Source: Mucilaginibacter saanensis (GTDB lineage: Bacteria > Bacteroidota > Bacteroidia > Sphingobacteriales > Sphingobacteriaceae). Taken from it: 64,000 nucleotides of DNA. Positions 1 to 8,679 of this stretch are shown here, one piece after another (the first letter of the stretch is position 1; each line of letters opens with the position of its first letter). The notes beneath the pieces are model-generated. The model was not told where the DNA came from. It ran no database searches and saw only the letters and a list, made by a program, of their open reading frames with translations. Both the position numbers and the translations under genes were made by a program. The stretch spans positions 62,001 to 126,000 of the forward strand of contig NZ_JACHBZ010000010.1 of NCBI RefSeq assembly GCF_014200575.1. The letters run 5' to 3'.

Positions 1-1
1 A

Positions 2-751
2 TTGGTAACCCCGCTGGCCAATCAGCACTTGGCCTATATTAGCGCCAACAAAGCCGAGGTAGCGGCTAGGCCCATAGTATTAACAGACGATGATCCCGAT
101 GCCATCCCGTTCACCCCGCCCGTTGCCTACCAAAAGCAAACGGAGTATCGTAAAACATTTATCCCTTTACAGCAGGCACCCGAATACAGACATCCGGTTT
201 CAGCACCATTAAACGGATTATCACCGGCATCAGCCCAAATCAATTCAAACTTAGGTATACAGCAGGGTAAACTCACCGATACACGCATCCAGCAACCGGC
301 ATACCAGTTGCAGCAAGCCACACAAGCCGATCCTGACAGCGTTGCAGCTCCTGCTAAAGCTGCAATTGTTAATATGAATATTACCTCTATATTTTCAAAG
401 CGCGACAGCGGCAACTATTATTTTGCTATAAATGTTACCACAGGTACAACTAACCTGGCCTCTTCGCGTTTTGGTATAGGACAGTTTAACCGTACCCATT
501 TTTATGGTTACGGCTTCAAACACCAGTTGGTTAATGCGGGTCCGGATGATCAGGTCATTTATGTGGGTAAATTTTATAGCCTGGCTGATGCAAAAAAATA
601 TGCAAAGAGCATTATCCCGCTATTACCTGAGATCATGAAGGTGCCCCGTGATAAATACAGTTTTTTTATCATAACAAAGGAAAATCTGGATAAATTAGCC
701 GATCAAAAAACAGTAGATAGTTATATTGACTATTACCAGAAAAATTATTGA
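2..751 (+). CDS. PorW/SprE-like TPR lipoprotein, C-terminal fragment
   Basis: The reading frame is already open at the left edge, so this is the 3' end of a longer gene and the TTG at its left end is not a credible start. The first ~120 residues are low-complexity, rich in P, Q and A. The last ~120 (from NYYFAINVTTG to the terminal YYQKNY) have the alternating beta/alpha pattern and the 'IDYYQKNY' style ending that I associate with the C-terminal domain of PorW/SprE, a TPR lipoprotein of type IX secretion. The stop codon lies one base before the ATG of the penicillin-binding protein, so the two are co-transcribed. The TPR part is outside the window, so the family call is inference. Confidence 0.6.
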   Translation: MVTPLANQHLAYISANKAEVAARPIVLTDDDPDAIPFTPPVAYQKQTEYRKTFIPLQQAPEYRHPVSAPLNGLSPASAQINSNLGIQQGKLTDTRIQQPAYQLQQATQADPDSVAAPAKAAIVNMNITSIFSKRDSGNYYFAINVTTGTTNLASSRFGIGQFNRTHFYGYGFKHQLVNAGPDDQVIYVGKFYSLADAKKYAKSIIPLLPEIMKVPRDKYSFFIITKENLDKLADQKTVDSYIDYYQKNY

Positions 752-752
752 A

Positions 753-2999
753 ATGAGAACTACTAAGCCTAAGCTTACCCAGCAGGATATAAGACGATAT
801 AATTGGTATATATGGCGAGCCGTAATTGCCGGTTTTGCATTTATTGCTATCATGATAGCGCTTACTATTTTTGACGTATTTGGCCAGTTACCCGCCTTCC
901 GCGACCTGGAGAACCCTAAAAGCAACCAGGCATCAGAGGTAATATCATCTGATAAAAAAGTACTGGGCACCTACTACATTCAAAACCGGTCAAACGTAAC
1001 TTATAAAGAATTATCACCTTACGTAATAAGCGCCCTGGTAGCTACCGAAGATAAACGTTTTTTTGACCATTCGGGTATTGACTTTGGTCGTAGCTTCACC
1101 ATTTTCCTGCACTTGCTAATAGGTCAAAAACAGGGCGGCAGTACAATCACCCAACAATTGGCACTTAATCTTTTTTCTGAAAGGGCTGCCAATCCGTTTA
1201 AGCGTATTGTTCAAAAAATGCAGGAATGGGTAACCGCCGTTAAACTTGAACGTCATTACACCAAAGAAGAAATATTGACCATGTACCTTAACACGGTTGA
1301 TTTTGGTGCATATAATACTTATGGTATCAAATCGGCGGCACGTACTTATTTTAATGTAACACCCGATAAACTTACGCCTGACCAGGCAGCACTGCTGATA
1401 GGCATGGTTAACGGCCCGGGCGTTTACTCGCCTACCAGGCATCCGGAAAATGCACTCAGACGCCGTAATCTGGTGCTGAACCGTATGGCAGAGAAAGGTG
1501 ATTTGAGCGAAGGCCAGGCTGCTGAATTTAAACAAAAACCACTCGGGCTTGATTTCCGCCCGAACAATCACTTTGACGGGCCTGCTCCATATTTCAGATC
1601 GGTATTAAAAAAAGAACTGCAGAAATTATTTAAGGAGCAAAATATTAACCGGCCCGATAATACCCCTTATGATCTGGACCGCGACGGTCTTAAAATATAT
1701 ACTACCATTGACGCCACCATGCAGCAATATGCCGAAGAGGCGCAGCAGGAGTATATGCGCAATTTACAAGTGCAGTTTAATGATCATTGGCGCGGACAAA
1801 ATCTGGCAAAAAACATACACAACTATAAGCTCCTTCTTCAACAGGGCATGTTACGTTCTGACAGATATAAGCAGTTGAAAGCCCAGGGCATGAGTGATGA
1901 TGATATTAAAACCAACTTTAACACTCCCGATAAGCTGAACCTGTTTACCTGGCATGGCGATATTGATACGTTGATGAAACCCATCGACTCTATTGTATAT
2001 TGCAAAATGCTACTGCGCAATGCCCTCATGAGTATGGATCCTACAACCGGCTATGTAAAGGCATGGGTTGGCGGTACCAACTTTGAGCATTTTAAATATG
2101 ACCAGGTTAAAAATGGTACCAGGCAGGTAGGCTCAACCGCCAAGCCCTTTACTTATGCGGTTGCCATTGATAATGGCTATTCGCCTTGCATGAAGATCAA
2201 TAATGTACCCGACACTATCAGGGGATATGGAGCACCATGGTGCCCACGCTCCTCGCCTTCAGAAACTTTACAAGGGTTTATTACATTGCGCCAGGCCTTG
2301 GCCCATTCGCAAAACTGGGTTACTGCTCACGTCATGGGCGAAGTAAAACCTGAGCCGGTGGTGGAACTGATCAAAAAAATGGGGATCACCAGTACGGTAC
2401 CTCCCTACCCTTCCATTTGCCTGGGTACATTTGATGCCTCGGTATTTGAAATGACAGCTGCCTACTCTGTATTTGCCAATCATGGTTTATGGACCGAGCC
2501 TACTTATATATTGCGTATAGAAGATAAAAATGGCAACGTTTTATATTCACACACGCCAAAAGTGGTACAGGCTATGAACCCGCAGGCGGCTTACGTAATG
2601 ACCTATATGCTTAAAGGCGTAATACAGGAAGGCACAGGCTCCAGGTTACAATGGAAGTACGGTCTTAACAACCCTATAGGTGGTAAAACCGGTACCACTC
2701 AAAACAACTCTGACGGTTGGTTTATTGGTATTACCCCACAACTGGTTACCGGCTTATGGACAGGCTGCGAGGACCGTGACATTGCATTCCAGTCGACCCG
2801 GCTTGGCGAAGGCGCCAACAGCGCCCTGCCTATATTTGCCCTGTACATGAAAAAGGTATACGCCAACCCTGCATTGGGTATTAAAAAGAATGTTGACTTT
2901 GATGCCCCCAAGAACGGTGTAAGCATTGTGCTGGATTGTAACCAGTACAACCAGCAGCAGCAAGGTGCTGATGAGGTAGATAAAAAATTAGGGTTCTAA
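753..2999 (+). CDS. Penicillin-binding protein 1A (bifunctional transglycosylase/transpeptidase)
   Basis: Class A PBP that polymerises lipid II and cross-links peptidoglycan on the outer face of the inner membrane. I chose the ATG one base after the upstream stop; a TTG 27 bases earlier is possible but overlaps that gene. The protein is 748 residues: a cytoplasmic tail, one membrane helix (~18-43), then a GT51 domain with the ATEDKRFFDH motif (catalytic Glu99) and GGSTITQQL (128-136). The transpeptidase domain shows SxxK as S461-T-A-K464, SQN at 519-521 and KTGT from K645. All catalytic motifs are intact and the length is normal. It ends in a Q-rich tail (NQYNQQQQ). Nothing suggests regulation apart from coupling to the SprE-like gene. 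Confidence 0.96.
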   Translation: MRTTKPKLTQQDIRRYNWYIWRAVIAGFAFIAIMIALTIFDVFGQLPAFRDLENPKSNQASEVISSDKKVLGTYYIQNRSNVTYKELSPYVISALVATEDKRFFDHSGIDFGRSFTIFLHLLIGQKQGGSTITQQLALNLFSERAANPFKRIVQKMQEWVTAVKLERHYTKEEILTMYLNTVDFGAYNTYGIKSAARTYFNVTPDKLTPDQAALLIGMVNGPGVYSPTRHPENALRRRNLVLNRMAEKGDLSEGQAAEFKQKPLGLDFRPNNHFDGPAPYFRSVLKKELQKLFKEQNINRPDNTPYDLDRDGLKIYTTIDATMQQYAEEAQQEYMRNLQVQFNDHWRGQNLAKNIHNYKLLLQQGMLRSDRYKQLKAQGMSDDDIKTNFNTPDKLNLFTWHGDIDTLMKPIDSIVYCKMLLRNALMSMDPTTGYVKAWVGGTNFEHFKYDQVKNGTRQVGSTAKPFTYAVAIDNGYSPCMKINNVPDTIRGYGAPWCPRSSPSETLQGFITLRQALAHSQNWVTAHVMGEVKPEPVVELIKKMGITSTVPPYPSICLGTFDASVFEMTAAYSVFANHGLWTEPTYILRIEDKNGNVLYSHTPKVVQAMNPQAAYVMTYMLKGVIQEGTGSRLQWKYGLNNPIGGKTGTTQNNSDGWFIGITPQLVTGLWTGCEDRDIAFQSTRLGEGANSALPIFALYMKKVYANPALGIKKNVDFDAPKNGVSIVLDCNQYNQQQQGADEVDKKLGF

Positions 3000-3101
3000 T
3001 CGGGTTTATCGACTCAGAATAAATAATTAAACTTAATACAATTTGTCATTCTGCCCACAGTGAAGGATGACAACAGCGGCATGGTGAGTACTGATAAATA
3101 A

Positions 3102-4919
3102 ATGGAGAAATTTGATTACAGGGAGGCCTTAAAAAACATACCTCATAAACCCGGTGTTTATCAGTACTGGGATAGTGAGCAGGAACTGATCTATATTGGT
3201 AAGGCCAAAGATCTGCGTAACCGGGTTGGCTCTTATTTTAATCAGGATGTACATGTAAATGCCAAAACCCGCGTTTTGGTATCAAAAATACGCAACATCA
3301 CCTTTACTATTGTTGATACCGAGGTTGATGCCTGGCTGCTGGAAAACAGCATGATCAAAAAGCATCAGCCCCGATACAATGTAATGCTCAAAGATGATAA
3401 GACCTATCCCTGGATCATCATCAAGAACGAAAACTATCCCCGTATCTTCTGGACGCGGCGCATCGTAAAGGATGGCTCCAAGTACCTGGGGCCTTATGCA
3501 TCTGTAAGCATGATGCATAATATTTTAGGGCTCATCAAAGAAACCTATCCGCTGCGTACCTGTAACCTGGCCCTAACCCGCCAAAACATTGATAAGGGAA
3601 AGTTTAAGGTATGTTTAGAGTACCAGCTGGGCAACTGTAAGGGGCCCTGCCAAAATTACCAGACCGAGAATGATTATGATAACAGTATTGAAGAGATAAA
3701 AGATATCCTGAATGGCAAAATTGGGGCCGTACTACGCCGCCTCAAAGGCGAAATGGATGCTGCAGTTGCTGAATACAATTATGAGCTGGCTCATCGTCTT
3801 AAACGAAAATTTGAGCTGCTGGAGAATTATCAGAGTAAATCAACCATTGTTAATTCGTCCATAACCGATGTAGATGTTTTCAGCATTGCATCTGAAGAGA
3901 AAATAGCCTTTGTTAATTTTTTAAAGGTGATGAACGGCACCATCATTCAAACACAAACTATCGAGCTTAAAAAGCGGCTGGATGAGAGTGATGAAGAGTT
4001 GCTCACCCTGGCTATTTCCGAATTCAGGAGCCGGTATAACAGCGATTCTAAAGAGATTATTGTTCCGTTTGATATTGACCTTGAAGATCACGCCGGCATT
4101 AAGTTTACGGTGCCCAAACTGGGCGAAAAAAGAAAATTACTTGACCTTTCGCAAAAAAATGTACAATTCTTTAAAAAGGAGAAGATTGACCAGTACGAAA
4201 AGCTGAATCCTGAAATACGTACAGAACGCTTGCTCACGCAGATGATGAAGGACCTGCGCCTTAACCAGCTACCCCGCCATATTGAATGCTTTGATAACTC
4301 CAACTTCCAGGGCAAATACCCGGTTTCGGCCATTGTTGTATTTAAGGATGGTAAGCCTTCTAAAAAGGATTACCGCCACTTTCACGTAAAAACGGTAGAA
4401 GGTCCAAATGACTTTGCAACCATGGAGGAAGCTGTACACCGCCGCTACCGCCGTATGCTGGATGAAGGTACCGAACTGCCTCAACTCATTATTATTGATG
4501 GTGGTAAAGGTCAGTTATCATCGGCCATGCATAGTCTTAAGCTATTGGGTATTGATAAGCAGGTTACCGTAATAGGTATTGCCAAACGTTTGGAGGAACT
4601 ATATTATCCGAATGACCAGTACCCGATGTACCTGGACAAAAAATCAGAAACCCTGAAAGTGATACAGCACCTGCGCGATGAGGCACACCGCTTTGGTATC
4701 ACCTTTCACCGTAAAATACGCGATAAGGGCACCCTGGCTACCGAACTGGAACTGATTGAAGGCATAGGCAAAACCACCGCCGAAAAGCTGCTGAAATACT
4801 TTAAATCAGTAAAAAAAATCCGCGAGGCTACGGAAGAAATGCTGCTGGAAGTAGTGAACCTTAAACAGGCCAAAGCTATTTTAGGATACTTTGGTGGAGA
4901 GGTGGAAAGTCAAAACTAA
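3102..4919 (+). CDS. uvrC: Excinuclease ABC subunit C
   Basis: UvrC makes the two incisions of nucleotide excision repair after UvrB has loaded on the lesion. The 605-residue protein has the GIY-YIG nuclease at the N-terminus (GVYQYWDSE...LIYIGKAKDLRNRV, ~18-40), a UVR motif around 205-240, the RNase H-like C-terminal nuclease (HIECFDNSN, IIIDGGKGQL) and a final helix-hairpin-helix (LELIEGIGKTTAEKLLKYF). Length and order are typical. A cysteine cluster (CLEYQLGNCKGPC) lies before the UVR region, as in most UvrC proteins. It follows pbp1A after ~100 bases holding a short inverted repeat (TGTCAT/ATGACA), so it may have its own promoter. Confidence 0.98.
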   Translation: MEKFDYREALKNIPHKPGVYQYWDSEQELIYIGKAKDLRNRVGSYFNQDVHVNAKTRVLVSKIRNITFTIVDTEVDAWLLENSMIKKHQPRYNVMLKDDKTYPWIIIKNENYPRIFWTRRIVKDGSKYLGPYASVSMMHNILGLIKETYPLRTCNLALTRQNIDKGKFKVCLEYQLGNCKGPCQNYQTENDYDNSIEEIKDILNGKIGAVLRRLKGEMDAAVAEYNYELAHRLKRKFELLENYQSKSTIVNSSITDVDVFSIASEEKIAFVNFLKVMNGTIIQTQTIELKKRLDESDEELLTLAISEFRSRYNSDSKEIIVPFDIDLEDHAGIKFTVPKLGEKRKLLDLSQKNVQFFKKEKIDQYEKLNPEIRTERLLTQMMKDLRLNQLPRHIECFDNSNFQGKYPVSAIVVFKDGKPSKKDYRHFHVKTVEGPNDFATMEEAVHRRYRRMLDEGTELPQLIIIDGGKGQLSSAMHSLKLLGIDKQVTVIGIAKRLEELYYPNDQYPMYLDKKSETLKVIQHLRDEAHRFGITFHRKIRDKGTLATELELIEGIGKTTAEKLLKYFKSVKKIREATEEMLLEVVNLKQAKAILGYFGGEVESQN

Positions 4920-4980
4920 AGTCAAAAACCAACTAAACGTTGCATAAATACAAGAGCAATAACTACTGTAAGCAACACCA

Positions 4981-5214
4981 TGTCATCCTGAGCGTAGCGA
5001 AGGATCTACTAACCGACGTACTAATCGCCCAACAGATTCTTCACTCCGTTCAAGAATGACAAAGTAACTATTTATTATTTCTCCTGTTCATTCTTCACGC
5101 GTCATTGCATCGCCCAACAGATTCTTCACTCCGTTCAGAATGACAAAGTAACTAATTATTATTTCGCCTATTCATTCTTTACGCGTCATTGCGAGGCACG
5201 AAGCAATGGCGCGT
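4981..5214. repeat. Dispersed intergenic repeats with an 84-85-bp tandem duplication
   Basis: This fills most of the 379-base space between the convergent uvrC and gldN genes. It starts with GTCATCCTGAGCGTAGCGAA, and a partner arm later (GATTCTTCACTCCGTTCA...GAATGAC) is its imperfect reverse complement. From 5024 an ~85-base unit is repeated directly and without a gap at 5109, with a one-base length difference and a few substitutions. The block ends in a second repeat type, a hairpin of ACGCGTCATTGC against AGCAATGGCGCGT at 5181-5214. There is no coding potential. Similar pieces recur near 3.05, 20.15, 26.13 and 32.9 kb. Confidence 0.85.
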
Positions 5215-5230
5215 GATAATTTATAAAACA

Positions 5231-5280
5231 AAAAAAGTCAAAATTCAATCACCTTACGGCTTTTGAATTTTGACCTTTTT
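5231..5280 (-). terminator. Rho-independent terminator after gldN, probably bidirectional
   Basis: Perfect 12-bp stem GTCAAAATTCAA / TTGAATTTTGAC with a 14-base loop. On the minus strand it is followed by a run of six T, and on the plus strand by CCTTTTTAA. It lies ~20 bases past the gldN stop, so it probably ends the gldKLMN transcript and may stop read-through from uvrC. Confidence 0.85.
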
Positions 5281-5298
5281 AATTGGCTTAAATATTTT

Positions 5299-6282
5299 TT
5301 AGTATGACCAGAGATTAAGCTCCCAATCCATCAGCGACTTCTTGATCTTTTCTGATTCGTAAAGCCTGTCGATACCCTGGGCGTAATCTTTTATACGTTC
5401 GTCTTTGTCATTACTTTCCTTAACGATGTAACTGGCGAACATCCGTTTCATAAAAACGTCATCAAAACTTAAACCAGTTGCATCGCTGTTACGGCTCACT
5501 ACTTCTTTGGTAGCTAATACCTGCCTGGCATCCGGAAAATATATCCAGAAAGCAGGTTGATAATCCAGATCAACGCCACCTGCCTTTGGCTTAATTAAAG
5601 GGGCAATACCAACAATGCGAGGCTCAAATACAGAGCGCTGCCTGTCAAAAACCCAGTCTTCCTTAATACGGAACTTCACTACGCTATCGGGGTTAAATTC
5701 GCCGGCACGTAGTTCCGATCCTATTTTGTTACCATCTTTATCAAACTTATCAACCACGCTGCTATCGGCCATTTTTGCCCTTGCACCATTTGCGTTAAGC
5801 GGCACGGTAAAACTATCGCCTCCGGGATCGTCCTTAGTGGCTGTTGGGTCATAAGCTGTTAATTCACCGGCAGAAATAGCATCAAGCAAAACGTCAATCA
5901 AACGGCGTTTAGGCGAGGCCAGGTACTGGTTCATTTTTTCGCGGATGTCGATTTCGCGCCATATACGTTTGGCAAAAGCCACATCATTTTCGCGTAGGTT
6001 AGGTAACGGTGTAACCTTGGCGTTTAAAATGTTGTTCTTTTTGTAATAACCATCAAGCGGTCTTTCAAAAGGCTTGTTAGGGTCAAAAGCCTTACGTTTA
6101 GATGTATCACCTACCGGCTGGCTCACCACATTATCCTGCTGGCTGTTAAGCTGCTGCTGGGCTTGTGGCTGTGTTTGCTGGGTAGTAGTAGTTTTCCTGG
6201 TACGCTTTTTAGCAGGGCGTTTTTGGGCATAAGCCGATACGCATGCTAAACAAAGTGCAACTACTAAAAATTTCTTTTTCAT
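5299..6282 (-). CDS. gldN: Type IX secretion / gliding motility protein GldN (PorN)
   Basis: GldN is a periplasmic protein that binds the lipoprotein GldK and builds the ring of the type IX secretion machine at the outer membrane. The 327-residue product has a signal peptide (MKKKFLVVALCLACVSAYAQ) followed by a basic KRPAKKRTRK stretch and a TQ-rich linker. The conserved core carries KRIWREIDIREKMN and SPKRRLIDVLLDAI. Its start is six bases past the gldM stop, and it is the last gene of the unit, followed by a strong terminator. Assignment rests on the core motifs and gene order. The Lys/Gln-rich linker is the only variable-looking part. Confidence 0.95.
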   Translation of the reverse strand: MKKKFLVVALCLACVSAYAQKRPAKKRTRKTTTTQQTQPQAQQQLNSQQDNVVSQPVGDTSKRKAFDPNKPFERPLDGYYKKNNILNAKVTPLPNLRENDVAFAKRIWREIDIREKMNQYLASPKRRLIDVLLDAISAGELTAYDPTATKDDPGGDSFTVPLNANGARAKMADSSVVDKFDKDGNKIGSELRAGEFNPDSVVKFRIKEDWVFDRQRSVFEPRIVGIAPLIKPKAGGVDLDYQPAFWIYFPDARQVLATKEVVSRNSDATGLSFDDVFMKRMFASYIVKESNDKDERIKDYAQGIDRLYESEKIKKSLMDWELNLWSY

Positions 6283-6288
6283 ACGCTT

Positions 6289-7788
6289 TTAATTTGCGGA
6301 TAATACAATGGGGTCAAGTCCTCTTTGCGTTCCATCTGGACCAACTGCAACAATATCTTTAAATATAACTGTAGAGCCAGGTGTAACGGTATTCATTGCA
6401 GCACGCATAGCACCTGTTAATTCAGACCCGCTGCCTGACAGTATCACGGCATCCTGGCGGGGCTTTACTATAAGTACGGTAAAACGTGTTACGTTAAACT
6501 TAGCATCAAAATCAAAATTCTCCAATTTGGCAAATACCCTGTCCTGCGCGCGAATGTTAGCAGCACTGGTGTTACCACCGCTTTTGCCTGCAAACTGAGG
6601 TTTAGGGTCAGGTATACGTTTAACACGAAACTCTGATGTACCTAATACCATACCTTTATCACCCAAAACAGTAACTTTTGCAGTACCTATGCTGTTTACA
6701 GTAGCTGTGTAATGACCACCACTGCCGCTGATAGAACCACCAGACATACTTACCTTCATACTCTCTTTACCTACACCAGGTGCAGATACCGAAAGCGGAT
6801 TTGGTACGCCAATGTACAATACGTTCATTTTATCAGGTGATACCACTGCAGACGGTTTTGCAACCATATAGGTAGCAGATAGCGGGTACACTTTTGGCGG
6901 ACCCTCTACCTGTTTTACAGATAAACTGCCTGTCCAGGTGTGTAAACCTTCGCCGCTTGCGGTTGTAGTATAAGTACCTACGCCATTAGCTGTTGGTACA
7001 GATGAACCGCCTACCGTAATGGCGGGGTTCGAATTTTGATCATAAGCAGTTAAGTAGATCTCGGCTTTGTATTGCTGGCCAGCCAAAATGTAGCTGCTTG
7101 GTGCAGATACTACCGGCCTGAACTGATTTAATGTTACCTGGGCCACATCAACCTTACCTAATATTTTTTTAACTACTTCGTTTTCTGCATTTTTATTATC
7201 GGCCTGTATTTTGGCTAAAGTGGTTAATGCCGCTCCCAATGGAATACCATCACCAAAATAAGCCTGTTGCCAGGTTTTTTTCTTAGGACCGATAGCATTC
7301 AGAGAAAAGTTAACCCCCGTGCTGTCTTTGCCTAATATTTGCAATAAATGCGTCCGGGTAGCTTCAATTTTCTCTTTTAAAACATCGGCCTTTTTATCGT
7401 TGATCATTACCTCGGGAGAGATATCAAGGCTTTCCCTTGCATCCACATCTCCGGTTTCCGGGTTAATACCACCGCCTTTTTTTATTAATTCAGCTTTCAG
7501 TTCTTCAATATACCCATTCAGGTCATTGGCTGTTTTACTGGCATCTTTGGCCTGAGCTTCCAATCGCTGCGCCTTTTCAGGTTGCTCTTTTAATTTGGTT
7601 GCCTCAAATGCCGAATAGGTACTTTGTAAACTGGTAGTAACGTTTGTTCTGGACTGATCTAAACTCGTTGTTATATTCTTAAACGCATCCAATAAGCTAT
7701 CGGGCACGTTCAGGGCAATTAAGCCTAAAAGCACCAAGTATAATATACCTATCATCCGCTGTCTTGGGGTTTCTTTACCTCCGGCCAT
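6289..7788 (-). CDS. gldM: Type IX secretion / gliding motor protein GldM (PorM)
   Basis: GldM forms, with GldL, the inner-membrane motor that converts proton-motive force to movement for type IX secretion and gliding. The 499-residue protein begins MAGGKETPRQRMIGILYLVL and has one N-terminal membrane helix (~12-30) whose end carries the conserved Asp (NVPDSLLDAF). A long periplasmic region follows, first helical (Lys/Glu/Ala-rich, ~40-220) and then several beta domains. This matches the family layout of a helical membrane-proximal domain and stacked Ig-like domains. It lies 40 bases after gldL and six before gldN. Confidence 0.97.
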   Translation of the reverse strand: MAGGKETPRQRMIGILYLVLLGLIALNVPDSLLDAFKNITTSLDQSRTNVTTSLQSTYSAFEATKLKEQPEKAQRLEAQAKDASKTANDLNGYIEELKAELIKKGGGINPETGDVDARESLDISPEVMINDKKADVLKEKIEATRTHLLQILGKDSTGVNFSLNAIGPKKKTWQQAYFGDGIPLGAALTTLAKIQADNKNAENEVVKKILGKVDVAQVTLNQFRPVVSAPSSYILAGQQYKAEIYLTAYDQNSNPAITVGGSSVPTANGVGTYTTTASGEGLHTWTGSLSVKQVEGPPKVYPLSATYMVAKPSAVVSPDKMNVLYIGVPNPLSVSAPGVGKESMKVSMSGGSISGSGGHYTATVNSIGTAKVTVLGDKGMVLGTSEFRVKRIPDPKPQFAGKSGGNTSAANIRAQDRVFAKLENFDFDAKFNVTRFTVLIVKPRQDAVILSGSGSELTGAMRAAMNTVTPGSTVIFKDIVAVGPDGTQRGLDPIVLSAN

Positions 7789-7828
7789 CTATATAAATCT
7801 TAGCTTGTAAAAAATCTATTAATTATAT

Positions 7829-8632
7829 TTAATTAACGCGTGGCTGGTTCATTGCTGTAAGCATATTGCCATAAACAGCATTTAATGATGCCAGGTTTTT
7901 TGCTAAACGGCCCACTTCTTCTTTAAACTGTTTTGAATCATCTAATGATTCGTTAAAGTTGTTCATGGTTAATGACAGATTTTTATAGAAGCTGTTCATT
8001 GATTTTAAATGAGCGCTTGAATCCTGAAGTTCCAATTCATAAACCGCATTTAATTCAGACAGATTACGACCCAGTTTGGTTACCTGTTCGTGATATGTTT
8101 TTGAATCGATATTGGAATTGGCCATTTCAGCTAAGTTAGCCGATGCCTTATCAAAGGCACCGCTTAATTTATCATAGCTTGCACCTGCAGTTTTAACTTT
8201 TTCAGTAAAAGCGATAGTAGCTTCGCCGGCATCGGTTACCCTTGATATAGCGGCAACTTTATCGCCAAATGTTCTTAAGCCATCGCCCAGGCTGCGTACC
8301 AGATCAGGACCAATTTTAGCGTCTTCCAGCATCTTATCTAAAGCTTGCGTATTTGAAGCGTTGCTGCTGATGACCGGTCTTGCTGATGCTTTTGGTAATT
8401 CGCCAGAAAAGTCTTCACTTAATTCCGGATAAACACGAACCCAGTCAATATCTTTATCTTCCCGTTGTAAACCTAATAGAAAAAACAACACCGCTTCGGT
8501 ACCCAAACCAACAGTTATAAATGTTGATGCCAGCGGCCAGTGTTGTATTTTGAACAGCAAACCGATAATTACTACGGTTGCACCTATTGATATTACGTTT
8601 CCTATCCCAAATGGTTTTTTCTTTCCTGCCAT
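7829..8632 (-). CDS. gldL: Type IX secretion / gliding motor protein GldL (PorL)
   Basis: GldL is the proton-channel partner of GldM in the inner-membrane motor. The 267-residue protein has two N-terminal membrane helices (~10-27 and ~34-54). Conserved polar residues sit where the family has them: Lys28 and His31 in the loop FKIQHWP, and Glu46 in the second helix (GLGTEAVLF), which corresponds by position to the proposed proton-carrying Glu. The remainder is a predicted cytoplasmic helical, coiled-coil-like domain with repeated 'LA..LNAVY' segments. It sits 47 bases after gldK and 40 before gldM. Confidence 0.97.
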   Translation of the reverse strand: MAGKKKPFGIGNVISIGATVVIIGLLFKIQHWPLASTFITVGLGTEAVLFFLLGLQREDKDIDWVRVYPELSEDFSGELPKASARPVISSNASNTQALDKMLEDAKIGPDLVRSLGDGLRTFGDKVAAISRVTDAGEATIAFTEKVKTAGASYDKLSGAFDKASANLAEMANSNIDSKTYHEQVTKLGRNLSELNAVYELELQDSSAHLKSMNSFYKNLSLTMNNFNESLDDSKQFKEEVGRLAKNLASLNAVYGNMLTAMNQPRVN

Positions 8633-8679
8633 AATACTTCAGAAATAAGTTGTTTAGTGTAGATGTTTATTAATTAAAT

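Noticed and set aside
1116-1571. Antisense open frame of 151 codons across pbp1A
   Set aside because: It lies wholly opposite the conserved GT51 domain, and its product has no recognisable pattern. Similar long antisense frames over uvrC, the TPR gene, actB and the methyltransferase were rejected for the same reason.
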